Below, piece after piece: positions 45,358 through 53,867 of a DNA stretch of 64,000 bases. Under the pieces are notes generated by a model. It was not told the origin of the DNA. It was given only the letters and a program-made list of their open reading frames with translations, and did not search any database. This DNA is from an uncultured Alphaproteobacteria bacterium (lineage in GTDB: Bacteria; Pseudomonadota; Alphaproteobacteria; RF32; CAG-239), in the NCBI GenBank assembly GCA_934254675.1, contig CAKQLP010000002.1, positions 124,001 through 188,000 of the forward strand. Direction: 5' to 3'. Numbering within the stretch: position 1 is the stretch's first letter; the number at the start of each line of letters is the position of its first letter. The position numbers and the translations under genes were made by a program.

Positions 45358-47103
45358 TTATTTCAAAACATTCATAATATCGGCAACAATTTGTTCCGGT
45401 GTTAGGTGATAACGTTTCATTAATTCAGAGTAAGGAACTCTGTCGGTAAATTCTTTTTTAGCCCCAAAGTTCAAAACTTTTACTGTGCTAGTCCCGTAAA
45501 AAGAAGCGATTTTTTCGCCGAAACCGCCGTCAAGTTCACCATTTTCTAAGGTTGCCACAACCTGATGATTTTTAGCCATGTCTTTTAGCAATTTTTCATC
45601 AATACCGGTGATATAGCGCGGATTTATCAACGTAGCGTCAACCCCCTGCTCTTTTAATTTAGCCACAACACTCTCACCTAATTCAAAAAAGCTTCCCAAT
45701 GCCAAAATTGCGACTTTAGAACCCTCTTTAACCACCTGATATCGATTCAAATTGCTATAATTTTCTTCAGCTTTGCCGCCTTTGGTTACAGCTAACGGCA
45801 CACGAATAACCACAGGATGCTCATTTTGTTTTAAGCCCCAGTTCAGCATTGACAAATATTCTTCTTTACCGGTTGGGGCAAGATAAACAATGTTTGGAAT
45901 ATTGGCAACCAACGGAATGTCAAAACTGCCCAAATGGGTGGCGTCCATACCGCTGATACTGCCGTTAAATACTAAAATAACCGCTGGATTGTTGTTTAGA
46001 GCCAAATCTTGAGAAAGTTGGTCGTATGTGCGTTGCAAAAAGCTACTATAAACCATAAACACCGGACGGCATTCACCTTTTGCCAAAGCGGAAGCCATTG
46101 CCACAGCCTGTTCTTCGGCAATACCAACATCGACATAATTTTTGCCGAATGAAGCGCGGCGTTCTGGATTTAAGCCATAAGCCCCCGGAGTTCCGGCGGA
46201 AATGACCACCATGTTTTTATCTTGCTGATGACGGGCGTATAAAAAGTTATAAGTAATGTCATTGTAGTTTTCGCTCGACAAGTCAACAGTAATTTCGCCG
46301 GTTTGGCGGTTAAAAGGTAAACTCCAGTGCCAACGCTCTTTATTTTCTTCCGCCGGCGCATATCCCTTTCCTTTTAAGGTGTGAATATGTAAAACAGTCG
46401 GTTTTTTCACATCTTTAAGCTCTTGCAGAACCTTAATCATATTTTCTTGATTATTACCATCGGCAACATAGCGATATTCAAACCCCAAAGCCTTAAACAT
46501 ATTGCATTCGGCCGCGCCGTTAGTTTCTCTCAGCAAGCGCAGATTAGTATAAATTCCGCCGTGATTTTCAGCAATAGACATTTCGTTATCGTTAACAATA
46601 ATCAAAATATTACTGTCTAAAACCGCCGCGTTGCTAAAACCTTCCAAAGCTTCGCCGCCGGAAAGAGAACCATCGCCGATAAGTGCAATAACCTTGTGAT
46701 GTTCGCCGCGCAAATCGCGAGCCTTGGCCAAGCCGGTCGCTAAACTGACAGAAGTGGAAGTATGCCCCACAATAAAGTTGTCATATTCGCTTTCATTAGG
46801 ATTGGTATAGCCGGAAATTTTTTGCATTTCCTCGGCATCAAAAAAGCCTTTCCAGCGACCTGTCAACATTTTATGCGGATAGCATTGGTGCGAAACGTCA
46901 TAAACAATTTTGTCATTTGGCGTGTCAAAAACATAGTGCAAGGCAATAATGGTTTCCACAATGCCCAAATTCGGTCCAACGTGGCCGCCGATTAGACTGT
47001 CGCGGTTTAAAATACCTTCTCTGATTTCTTGCGCCAATTGATGCAATTCCGATAGCGAAAGTTTTTTTATATCTTTAGGTGAGTTTATTGTTTCCAATAG
47101 CAT
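45358..47103 (-). CDS. dxs: 1-Deoxy-D-xylulose-5-phosphate synthase, short form
   Basis: Thiamine-diphosphate enzyme that joins pyruvate and glyceraldehyde 3-phosphate, the first step of the MEP isoprenoid pathway. 581 residues against the usual 620-640. Landmarks: GGHVGPNLGIVETIIALHYV, VSHQCYPHKMLTGR, the cofactor motif IGDGSLSGGEALEG ending in NDNEMSIAEN, and DVGIAEEQAVAMASALAKG in the pyrimidine domain. It departs enough from standard Dxs (for example SLSGGE for the usual A-TGGMA) that it may be a second, specialised copy. AAGGAG precedes ATG 47103. Its promoter carries the MerR-type operator. Confidence 0.85.
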   Translation of the reverse strand: MLLETINSPKDIKKLSLSELHQLAQEIREGILNRDSLIGGHVGPNLGIVETIIALHYVFDTPNDKIVYDVSHQCYPHKMLTGRWKGFFDAEEMQKISGYTNPNESEYDNFIVGHTSTSVSLATGLAKARDLRGEHHKVIALIGDGSLSGGEALEGFSNAAVLDSNILIIVNDNEMSIAENHGGIYTNLRLLRETNGAAECNMFKALGFEYRYVADGNNQENMIKVLQELKDVKKPTVLHIHTLKGKGYAPAEENKERWHWSLPFNRQTGEITVDLSSENYNDITYNFLYARHQQDKNMVVISAGTPGAYGLNPERRASFGKNYVDVGIAEEQAVAMASALAKGECRPVFMVYSSFLQRTYDQLSQDLALNNNPAVILVFNGSISGMDATHLGSFDIPLVANIPNIVYLAPTGKEEYLSMLNWGLKQNEHPVVIRVPLAVTKGGKAEENYSNLNRYQVVKEGSKVAILALGSFFELGESVVAKLKEQGVDATLINPRYITGIDEKLLKDMAKNHQVVATLENGELDGGFGEKIASFYGTSTVKVLNFGAKKEFTDRVPYSELMKRYHLTPEQIVADIMNVLK

Positions 47104-47144
47104 AATTTTCTCCTTAAAAATTATAATATATCGATTCTATGTTT

Positions 47145-47175
47145 AACATAGAACTTTGAGTTTACTCTAAGTCAA
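47145..47175 (-). promoter_or_regulatory. dxs promoter with MerR-type operator and 19-bp spacer
   Basis: Reading leftward, TTGACT (47175-47170), then a 19-bp spacer, then TATGTT (47150-47145). The spacer carries TAGAGTAAACTC, the same palindrome as at merR with one mismatch in the outer arm. A 19-bp spacer with the operator between -35 and -10 is the hallmark of promoters activated by MerR proteins. Confidence 0.75.
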
Positions 47176-47190
47176 GATATTTTTACAAAA

Positions 47191-47225
47191 AAAAATCCAT
47201 CTCGATTAAGGAGGTGGATTTTTTT
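47191..47225 (-). terminator. Intrinsic terminator after pepF
   Basis: AAAAATCCATCTC pairs with GAGGTGGATTTTT (one G-T pair) around GATTAAG; in the minus direction it ends in a long T-run 11 bp after the pepF stop. Confidence 0.85.
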
Positions 47226-47235
47226 GACTTTTATC

Positions 47236-48996
47236 TTAGAAACTTTCATATAAGTTTTCCAATTCGATAAGGTATTTTTGGGCAATATTTAAACCTTTTT
47301 GCCAAAAGTCTGGAACTGAAGCGTCTATGCCAAAACGGGACAAAGCCTCTCTATAATTTTCTATTCCGCCGTTCTGAAGCATTTTCATATACTTTTCTTC
47401 AAAATTATCCACTTTTTTCAGCGAATAAATTTCATACAGAGCATTTACAACACAATTTGAAAAGCAATATGAATAAACATAAAACGGTGATTGGAAAAAA
47501 TGAGAAATTGCCGCCCACATCGGTGCTAATTCAGAAGTATCAACACGTTCGCCTAAATAATCCTGCATATATTTAAGCCAAGCTTGTTCTATTTTATCGA
47601 CAGAAACCTCGCCATTCTCTCTTTCCGTTGCAACAAAATGTTCAAATCTATGAAATGAAATTTGCCGAAACGTTGATAATATGGTGTTTTCCAATCGTTT
47701 TGCCAGCATTACAAACCTTTTTTGAGGATTAATTGCTGTTTTTAATAAATAATTAAAAACAAGTTGCTCTGCAAAAATAGAGGCTGTTTCAGCTTGCGCG
47801 CAAGACTTTTCTCGACCCAACTCTCCTTGTGTTTGACTTAAATACTCATGCACGGCATGTCCCAATTCGTGCGCCATCATATAAACGCTTTCCAGATTTC
47901 CGGTGTAATTCAGAAATACCATAGGCATAACGCCGACAGGAGGTTCAGTGCAATATGCTCCGGTTGCTTTTCCGGCATAAGGGTAATAATCTATCAAATC
48001 CTTGTCAAAAAACATTTGCGCAATTGAAGCAAATTGAGGAGAAAATTCATTGAAAGCGGTTAAGATAATATCTTTAGCTTGTTCAACAGAATATTGCTCC
48101 TCCTTTTGTTCAAAAGGATATGCCTCGTTCCTATCCCAGTATGAAAGCTTGTTTTTGCCAAAAACCTTAGCTTTTAGCGCATAATAACGCTGCGGAATAG
48201 AAACATTATTGAAAATTACCGTTGATACCATGTTTTCCAGATCTTTTTGTTCAATACAATTTGCTAAATTGGCAGAGGCTTCAGGATAATCAAAATTATG
48301 CCAATGATTATCTATTTGCCATCCCTTTAACATAGCATTATATATTAAAGCAAAAAGGTATCTGTTTTGCGTATATTTTTGAAACAAAGCGTTTCCGGCT
48401 AACTTTCGGATATTCTCGTCTTTATGAGAGAAAAGCTTCATAAGTTGTCCTTCAGTATAATCTTTTTTCTCAATTGTAAAAGACAAAGAGGCTCGTGTTT
48501 CATTATAGAGGCGCAACCAATATTGAGCGACATTGTTTTCATCGGCAAATAATTTTTCTAAATCATTTGATAAAGAATGTTTTTGCCATAGCCGTAGTTT
48601 TTGGAGCCAGCTATATGTTCCTTTAGGCAAAATGTTTTTCAGCTCCGCCATATCCACGTTTTTTCCATGAATAAGCCAATTTTCAAAGAAAACCAGTTGT
48701 TTTTTTAAAATGCAAACTTTGTCGTTTACACTTTGATAAAATACGGAAATTTCCTCATTATTAAGATGAGTTGAATGCAAAAGATATGCATAATTTTCTA
48801 CTTTGCGAATTTCAACGAGCAAATCTTCATAGCGTTTTAAGGCCACAAGAATATTTTGGGCAGACAAATTATTTACCCGCTGTTCGTAAAAAAGACAAAA
48901 TGCCTCAGAAGTATTTTTTGCCTCGTCCAACGCTTGAAGCGCTTGGGTGGAAGACGCAAAAAGTTCACACAGATTCCAGTTGTTGTTCATAATCAT
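47236..48996 (-). CDS. pepF: Oligoendopeptidase F-like M3 metallopeptidase
   Basis: 586 residues. The zinc motif HELGH is at 376-380 in MAHELGHAVHEYLSQ, with the third ligand Glu about 25 residues on in AETASIFAEQL. This is the M3B clade (PepF), which trims medium-length peptides in the cytoplasm. The C-terminal segment SPFYVYSYCFSNCVVNALYE also fits. ATG 48996 or in-frame 48990 could be the start; neither has a good ribosome site. The promoter region is not clear. Confidence 0.93.
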   Translation of the reverse strand: MIMNNNWNLCELFASSTQALQALDEAKNTSEAFCLFYEQRVNNLSAQNILVALKRYEDLLVEIRKVENYAYLLHSTHLNNEEISVFYQSVNDKVCILKKQLVFFENWLIHGKNVDMAELKNILPKGTYSWLQKLRLWQKHSLSNDLEKLFADENNVAQYWLRLYNETRASLSFTIEKKDYTEGQLMKLFSHKDENIRKLAGNALFQKYTQNRYLFALIYNAMLKGWQIDNHWHNFDYPEASANLANCIEQKDLENMVSTVIFNNVSIPQRYYALKAKVFGKNKLSYWDRNEAYPFEQKEEQYSVEQAKDIILTAFNEFSPQFASIAQMFFDKDLIDYYPYAGKATGAYCTEPPVGVMPMVFLNYTGNLESVYMMAHELGHAVHEYLSQTQGELGREKSCAQAETASIFAEQLVFNYLLKTAINPQKRFVMLAKRLENTILSTFRQISFHRFEHFVATERENGEVSVDKIEQAWLKYMQDYLGERVDTSELAPMWAAISHFFQSPFYVYSYCFSNCVVNALYEIYSLKKVDNFEEKYMKMLQNGGIENYREALSRFGIDASVPDFWQKGLNIAQKYLIELENLYESF

Positions 48997-49074
48997 AAAA
49001 TTAAAAGTAAAACATAAAAAGATAAAGTAATTTCATTTTATGATAAATTATGTCTATCTGTCAACAATAAAAAG

Positions 49075-49422
49075 TCAAGCAGTAAATTTTATGCCGGCAA
49101 GTAAAAATAAGCTTCCAACAATCACGGAAATTAACAGATAAGCGAAACTTTCAAGGATTTTATCATTATTTAATAAAGTTATAAAATTGAGCAGATAGGT
49201 GGAAAATGTGGTAAATCCACCCAAGAGTCCAGTCATAATAAACAATTTTGTTTCAGTGCTTAAATCACTTTTAGCAAAATAGGAATATGCAATTCCTATA
49301 AAAAAAGCACCAGTTACATTTACAGTCATCGTTCCCCAATGTGATGAGATAAAGCTACAACATAGCCAACGAAGAACGGAGCCGATGCCGCCGCCAATAA
49401 AAACACTTATCAAATTAATCAT
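49075..49422 (-). CDS. crcB: Fluoride ion exporter FluC/CrcB
   Basis: 115 residues, four membrane helices. Contains IGGGIGSVLRW at the N-terminus, VNVTGAFFIG and the conserved TGLLGGFTTFSTY with the fluoride-lining phenylalanines. Works as an antiparallel dimer. I choose ATG 49422 over ATG 49431: AAGG lies one base before the latter and ten before the former, and 49422 aligns with known CrcB N-termini. A terminator-like hairpin directly precedes the gene. Confidence 0.9.
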   Translation of the reverse strand: MINLISVFIGGGIGSVLRWLCCSFISSHWGTMTVNVTGAFFIGIAYSYFAKSDLSTETKLFIMTGLLGGFTTFSTYLLNFITLLNNDKILESFAYLLISVIVGSLFLLAGIKFTA

Positions 49423-49436
49423 TTTCTTCATACCTT

Positions 49437-49469
49437 AAAAAAAGAAACCTTCACCAAGGTGAAGATTTC
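49437..49469 (-). terminator. Terminator-like hairpin immediately upstream of crcB
   Basis: On the minus strand, GAAATCTTCACC pairs with GGTGAAGGTTTC (one mismatch), followed by seven T and then AAGGT and the crcB start. A terminator between promoter and start codon is the layout of an attenuator or riboswitch. No upstream gene is transcribed in this direction that would need it. Confidence 0.65.
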
Positions 49470-49579
49470 TATCAGCTTTTTTGTTTTATAAACTCAATAA
49501 GGAAGGAGTTCTCTTTATTTTTACAATGTATAAATCTAAAAAGCAAGTGTTTATTTTTATTTTTTTCTGAAAAAAAGTC

Positions 49580-49610
49580 TTGACTTAGAGTAAACTCTAA
49601 AGATTACACT
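49580..49610 (+). promoter_or_regulatory. MerR-type promoter of the decarboxylase-cupin gene
   Basis: TTGACT (49580-49585), a 19-bp spacer and TACACT (49605-49610). The spacer holds the palindrome TTAGAGT-AA-ACTCTAA shared with merR. The start codon is 31 bp further on. Confidence 0.8.
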
Positions 49611-49640
49611 TTCTAAAACAACAAACTAAAGGAGTTTAAA

Positions 49641-50663
49641 ATGTTGAAAAAAGTTTTAAGTACACTTGTTATCGGAACATCTTTATTTTTAGGAGAAAAT
49701 ACTATGGCTGAAAATGCTTTGAATGAAAAACAACAATCTGTTGCTGAGGTGGCCGCCTACGCCGCAAGAGGTGATCAAAAAGGTTTGAGACAAGCTTTGA
49801 TTAACGGATTTGATAAAGGCTTAACCGTTAATGAATATAAGGAAATTTTAACTCAAGTTTACGCTTATTGCGGTTTTCCACGCAGTTTGAACGCCCTCGG
49901 AACTTTAATGGCACTAGAAGAAGAGCGCGGCAACAAAGATGAACAAGGTTCGTTGCCTAAGGCCAAACCACAAGGAACAAGTTTGGAATTTGGTACAGAA
50001 AACCAAACTAAATTGGTGGGAGCACCAGTAAAAGGTAAATTGTTTGAATTTGCGCCGGCAGTTGATGAATATTTGAAAGCTCATTTGTTTGGTGACATTT
50101 TTTCTCGTGACAATATTGATTGGCAAACCAGAGAACTAGCCACTATTGCTATGCTAGCTTCAATGAATGGCGTGGAAAACCAGCTTAACAGCCATATAAA
50201 TATTGGTAAGCACAATGGTTTGACTGACGAGCAAGTAGCAGAAATTTTGAATATTGCCTCCGAAGCCGCGGCTAAAAACGTGCTCTTCGGATTTGGTTCA
50301 GAAAATGTTGCCTACGCTAAATATTTTATTGGTAAAAGCTATTTACAACCGTTAACCAATGATGGTGTTCATATCGCCAATGTCACATTCGAGCCAAAAT
50401 GTCGCAACAACTGGCATATTCATCACAAAGGTGGTCAAATTTTACTGGTTACAGCCGGACGCGGTTATTATCAGGAATGGGGAAAACCGGCACAAGAATT
50501 ACATGCCGGTGATGTTGTAAATATTCCTGCCGAAGTAAAACATTGGCATGGCGCCGCAAAAGACAGCTGGTTTACACACATTGCGCTTGCCGTTCCGGCA
50601 GAAGGCTCTTCCAACGAATGGCTTGAACCGGTAACCAACGAAGAATATAATAAATTAAAATAA
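49641..50663 (+). CDS. Secreted carboxymuconolactone decarboxylase-like protein fused to a cupin
   Basis: 340 residues: a signal peptide (to about residue 24, TMA-E), two CMD/AhpD-like modules (about 35-110 and 135-225) and a C-terminal cupin_2 domain with WHIHHKGGQILLV and the second histidine motif in VKHWHG. The CMD modules lack an obvious CxxC thiol pair of AhpD, with only YCGF visible in the first. Such fusions are often found beside MerR regulators and redox enzymes, suggesting detoxification of reactive compounds. GGAG precedes ATG 49641. The MerR-type promoter suggests induction by the regulator at 44128. Confidence 0.88.
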   Translation: MLKKVLSTLVIGTSLFLGENTMAENALNEKQQSVAEVAAYAARGDQKGLRQALINGFDKGLTVNEYKEILTQVYAYCGFPRSLNALGTLMALEEERGNKDEQGSLPKAKPQGTSLEFGTENQTKLVGAPVKGKLFEFAPAVDEYLKAHLFGDIFSRDNIDWQTRELATIAMLASMNGVENQLNSHINIGKHNGLTDEQVAEILNIASEAAAKNVLFGFGSENVAYAKYFIGKSYLQPLTNDGVHIANVTFEPKCRNNWHIHHKGGQILLVTAGRGYYQEWGKPAQELHAGDVVNIPAEVKHWHGAAKDSWFTHIALAVPAEGSSNEWLEPVTNEEYNKLK

Positions 50664-50748
50664 CAGAAGATTGATATGGAATATAAAAAATCAATTAATA
50701 TTTTTGAATAATTATAAAATTCATAAATAAAATTTTTGAAAAAATAAT

Positions 50749-50782
50749 AAAAAGGCATCTATTTTTTATAAATGCCTTTTTA
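50749..50782 (-). terminator. Intrinsic terminator after the TPR gene
   Basis: AAAAAGGCAT pairs with ATGCCTTTTT around an AT-rich loop; T-runs on both sides allow it to serve the convergent CMD-cupin gene too. Confidence 0.85.
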
Positions 50783-50795
50783 TTCAAAAGATTAT

Positions 50796-51761
50796 TTATT
50801 CCGCGGATACTTCTGTTTTATTGTCAGCATCCTCTTTAGGCATAATATCCGGCAATGCACCAACAGCCTGTTTACGCTTTAATTTATTTACAAACTTAAT
50901 AGAACGCTGAGCATCCCATTTTCTTTTGCCTTCTTCGCTTTGATATATCATTTTATAAACTTCAATAGCTTGATCAAATTCTGAAAGTTTGGTTAAGCAT
51001 GAAGCCAGACCATCATATAATTTGTGCGTATAGCGACCGCCAACAATGGCTTGAGCTTTTTTGTAGCATTTCAAAGCGTCTTTAAATTTGAACATTTTTT
51101 GATAAACATAACCAATACTAATCCAAGCTTGCAATTCTTGGCTGTTGATGTTTAAAATTTTAGTAAAACATTTCAATGCGGAATCGTTATCCCCCATTAA
51201 TTGATAGGTCACGCCAATACCATTCCATGCTTTTGTATTATATTTGTCTCCGGCTAAAACTTTTTTGAAAAAAGAAATTGAGCGGTCGTATTGCTTTAAT
51301 TTTTGCAATGTCACGGCAATACTTAGTAATGTTTGCGGATGTTTGCTGTCAACTTTCATTGCTTCTTCCAAAACATCCAAAGCTTCTTTATATGAAAACA
51401 TATGTTGCAAAGCTATTGCTTTTCCGTTAAGAGCCTCTAATGAAGTGCGGTCATAGCTGAAAGCTTCATCAAAACAAACGATGGCTTCTTTATATAGACC
51501 TCTCATACTTAAAGTAACGCCTTTGTTGTTTAACACTTCAACAGATTTTGGATTGATAGCAAGAGCTTTATCAAAGCATTCAACGGCATCAGTATATTTG
51601 CTCATTTTTTGATAAGCAAATCCTTGACTGTTCAGGGCTTTCCATGCTCTGGGATTTTCAGCAATAACTTCAGAAAATTTTTCGATTGCTTCTTCATATT
51701 GGCCGGCGTCTAAAAGTTCCTGACCTCTTTTGTATGCACTGTTTTCATTTAATTTAACCAT
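50796..51761 (-). CDS. Tetratricopeptide repeat protein
   Basis: 321 residues, about eight consecutive 34-residue TPR units from residue 8 to 285 (for example AWKALNSQGFAYQKMSKYTD and ALNGKAIALQHMFSYKEALD). No signal peptide or membrane segment, so likely a cytoplasmic scaffold. The C-terminal 40 residues are charged and unstructured. It is transcribed alone. The partner is unknown; TPR arrays give no enzymatic information. Confidence 0.88.
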   Translation of the reverse strand: MVKLNENSAYKRGQELLDAGQYEEAIEKFSEVIAENPRAWKALNSQGFAYQKMSKYTDAVECFDKALAINPKSVEVLNNKGVTLSMRGLYKEAIVCFDEAFSYDRTSLEALNGKAIALQHMFSYKEALDVLEEAMKVDSKHPQTLLSIAVTLQKLKQYDRSISFFKKVLAGDKYNTKAWNGIGVTYQLMGDNDSALKCFTKILNINSQELQAWISIGYVYQKMFKFKDALKCYKKAQAIVGGRYTHKLYDGLASCLTKLSEFDQAIEVYKMIYQSEEGKRKWDAQRSIKFVNKLKRKQAVGALPDIMPKEDADNKTEVSAE

Positions 51762-51833
51762 TTTTACCTCTTTGTTTTACAAAATAATACATTGGTATGG
51801 ACTAGCACACATTAATTATTATGTCAAGTTTTT

Positions 51834-52754
51834 TTATACTAGCTGTAACTGTTTGAAAATAGGAATGTCTGTTCTAATTTCAAGATATTTGCATGAAAAT
51901 TTTTGGCAATTTCTTCTAATATTTTCTCGATTTTGGGCAAAATATTTTTGGTATTCCGACTTAAATTTTGCTGAAGAACTGTTAAACGCAATTGTTTGTC
52001 CGTTATAACAAGCTAAATATTCTCCGTTTTGAGGTGCATTTTCTTCTATCGCATCAAAAATATTAATACAATAAACTTTATTATTTTTTGTTAATGCCGC
52101 AATATTTTTAAATTGCTCGTTATCAAAATGATAAAAGTCGCTTAGAATAAATATAGTTCCACGATTTTTTTGATTATATTCCAGTATGTTAATAGCGTTT
52201 TCTAATTTTCCGCTTGAACTATCATGCAAAACCAGCTGACTGGCTTCGGCAATTTTATTAAAAACAGCCATTAAGTTTTTTAAGTTGTTTTGAGGCTTAA
52301 AATAATTGACGTTTTTTCCATCAAAAATAACCAAACCAAAACGATCTTTATTCCGAACGGCCAGCCATCCGAGCAGAGCGGTTATTTTGGCGGCGGTAAC
52401 CGATTTAAGTTCGTGACGCGTGCCAAAAATCATTGATGCCGATAAATCTAAAACAACGGTGATTATGCGGTCTTTTTCTTCGGCATACACTTTGGTAAAC
52501 GGTTCAGATTTACGCGCTGTCACCCGCCAGTCAATGTCTCGAATATCATCACCAAAGTTATAGGCGCGCACCTCTTCAAGTTCTATTCCCCGCCCCTTAA
52601 ATGCCGATTTTACATCTCCGGCTTGATTTGAAGTCAAAAAGTTATGTCGGCGAGATAAATATGGCAAATACTGTTGTTGCGCAATTAACTCCGAAATGGT
52701 AACAGTCAATCCGTTTTTTTCTTCCTGCTTTTCATTTTTTCTAAAAAACAGCAT
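51834..52754 (-). CDS. DUF58 (von Willebrand-like) protein
   Basis: 306 residues. The DUF58 signature GRGIELEEVRAYNFGDDIRD followed by IDWRVTARK is at about 54-82, and a vWA-like metal site DLSASMIFG at about 104. No membrane segment. DUF58 proteins pair with MoxR ATPases, as here (MoxR gene 16 bp upstream), and are thought to help assemble or activate partner proteins. The wider BatABD set is not in the window. Confidence 0.92.
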   Translation of the reverse strand: MLFFRKNEKQEEKNGLTVTISELIAQQQYLPYLSRRHNFLTSNQAGDVKSAFKGRGIELEEVRAYNFGDDIRDIDWRVTARKSEPFTKVYAEEKDRIITVVLDLSASMIFGTRHELKSVTAAKITALLGWLAVRNKDRFGLVIFDGKNVNYFKPQNNLKNLMAVFNKIAEASQLVLHDSSSGKLENAINILEYNQKNRGTIFILSDFYHFDNEQFKNIAALTKNNKVYCINIFDAIEENAPQNGEYLACYNGQTIAFNSSSAKFKSEYQKYFAQNRENIRRNCQKFSCKYLEIRTDIPIFKQLQLV

Positions 52755-52770
52755 TTTTCAAATCCTTATT

Positions 52771-53760
52771 TTATGGCAAAGGCACAATTTTAAGCAAACG
52801 GGTAATAATGTCGTCACTGGTTAAACCGCCGGCCTGCGCTTCAAAACTCAAAATAATTCTGTGGCGTAAAACATCATAAACCACGGCGTGAATATCCTCA
52901 GGTGTCACAAAATCGCGACCAGAGAGCCAAGCGTTGATTTTGGCGCATTTATCCAAGGCAATGGTCGCACGAGGACTTGCCCCAAACGCTATTGTATTCT
53001 TTAAGGATTCATCATATTTTTCTGGATGACGGGTAGCCATAATCAGCTGAATTAAATATTCTTCAACAGCGTCGCTACAATGAATTTTATAGGCCTCCTG
53101 ACGCGCGGCAAAAACATCTTCCGCTTGAATGATGCCGAATTTAGATTTGAATTGCGCCACGCTGTCTGCTGTGGTTTGCGTGTCGTTTTCTTCATTGCGC
53201 ACTAATTGTAAAATTTTGCGTTCGGTTGCCGCTTCGGGTTGATTGATTTTGATATACATTAAAAATCTGTCAAGTTGGGCTTCCGGCAAATTATAGGTTC
53301 CCTCGTGTTCAATCGGGTTTTGTGTGGCCATAACCATAAATAATTGCGGCAATTTATATTGCTTTCCACCAACGCTTACCTGACGTTCGGCCATTGCCTC
53401 CAACAACGCCGATTGCACTTTAGCCGGCGCGCGGTTAATTTCATCGGCCAAAATAAGATTGGCAAAAATCGGACCTTTGCGAAATTCAAACTGACCGGTT
53501 GAGGCCACATAAATATCGCTGCCGGTAATATCCGACGGCAATAAATCTGGCGTAAACTGAATACGGCGGTAAACCGCGTCAACACATTCTGACAAAGTTT
53601 TTATGGCTTTAGTTTTTGCCAACCCCGGAGCGCCTTCAACCAATGCGTGACCATCGGCCAACATTGTGATAATCAGTTTGCGGACAAGTTCTTCCTGACC
53701 TAAAATTCGGCTTTCCATAAATTGTTTTAAATTGGTAATTTTATCTCTGATTTCTGACAT
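52771..53760 (-). CDS. MoxR family AAA+ ATPase
   Basis: 329 residues with Walker A GAPGLAKT near 41-48, Walker B NLILADEINRAPAKVQSALL near 104 and sensor motif ATQNPIEHEGTYNLPEAQLD near 147. A chaperone-like ATPase believed to act on vWA-domain partners. First gene of the MoxR-DUF58 pair, divergent from uvrD. Likely an envelope or metal-insertion role by analogy, not proven. Confidence 0.94.
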   Translation of the reverse strand: MSEIRDKITNLKQFMESRILGQEELVRKLIITMLADGHALVEGAPGLAKTKAIKTLSECVDAVYRRIQFTPDLLPSDITGSDIYVASTGQFEFRKGPIFANLILADEINRAPAKVQSALLEAMAERQVSVGGKQYKLPQLFMVMATQNPIEHEGTYNLPEAQLDRFLMYIKINQPEAATERKILQLVRNEENDTQTTADSVAQFKSKFGIIQAEDVFAARQEAYKIHCSDAVEEYLIQLIMATRHPEKYDESLKNTIAFGASPRATIALDKCAKINAWLSGRDFVTPEDIHAVVYDVLRHRIILSFEAQAGGLTSDDIITRLLKIVPLP

Positions 53761-53867
53761 TTTACGCCTCTCAAAAAATTGTACGCAAGTCTAAATAAAG
53801 ACTTTTCTTTCTCTTATATTTACGATATATAAGTTTTAAAACTGTTAAAAACAAGAAGATTTCAAAA

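Noticed and set aside
49432..49640. Fluoride riboswitch upstream of crcB
   Set aside because: A terminator hairpin and an isolated GCTGAT are present, but the conserved 5' GG-GATG segment and the pseudoknot partners are not visible on the minus strand.
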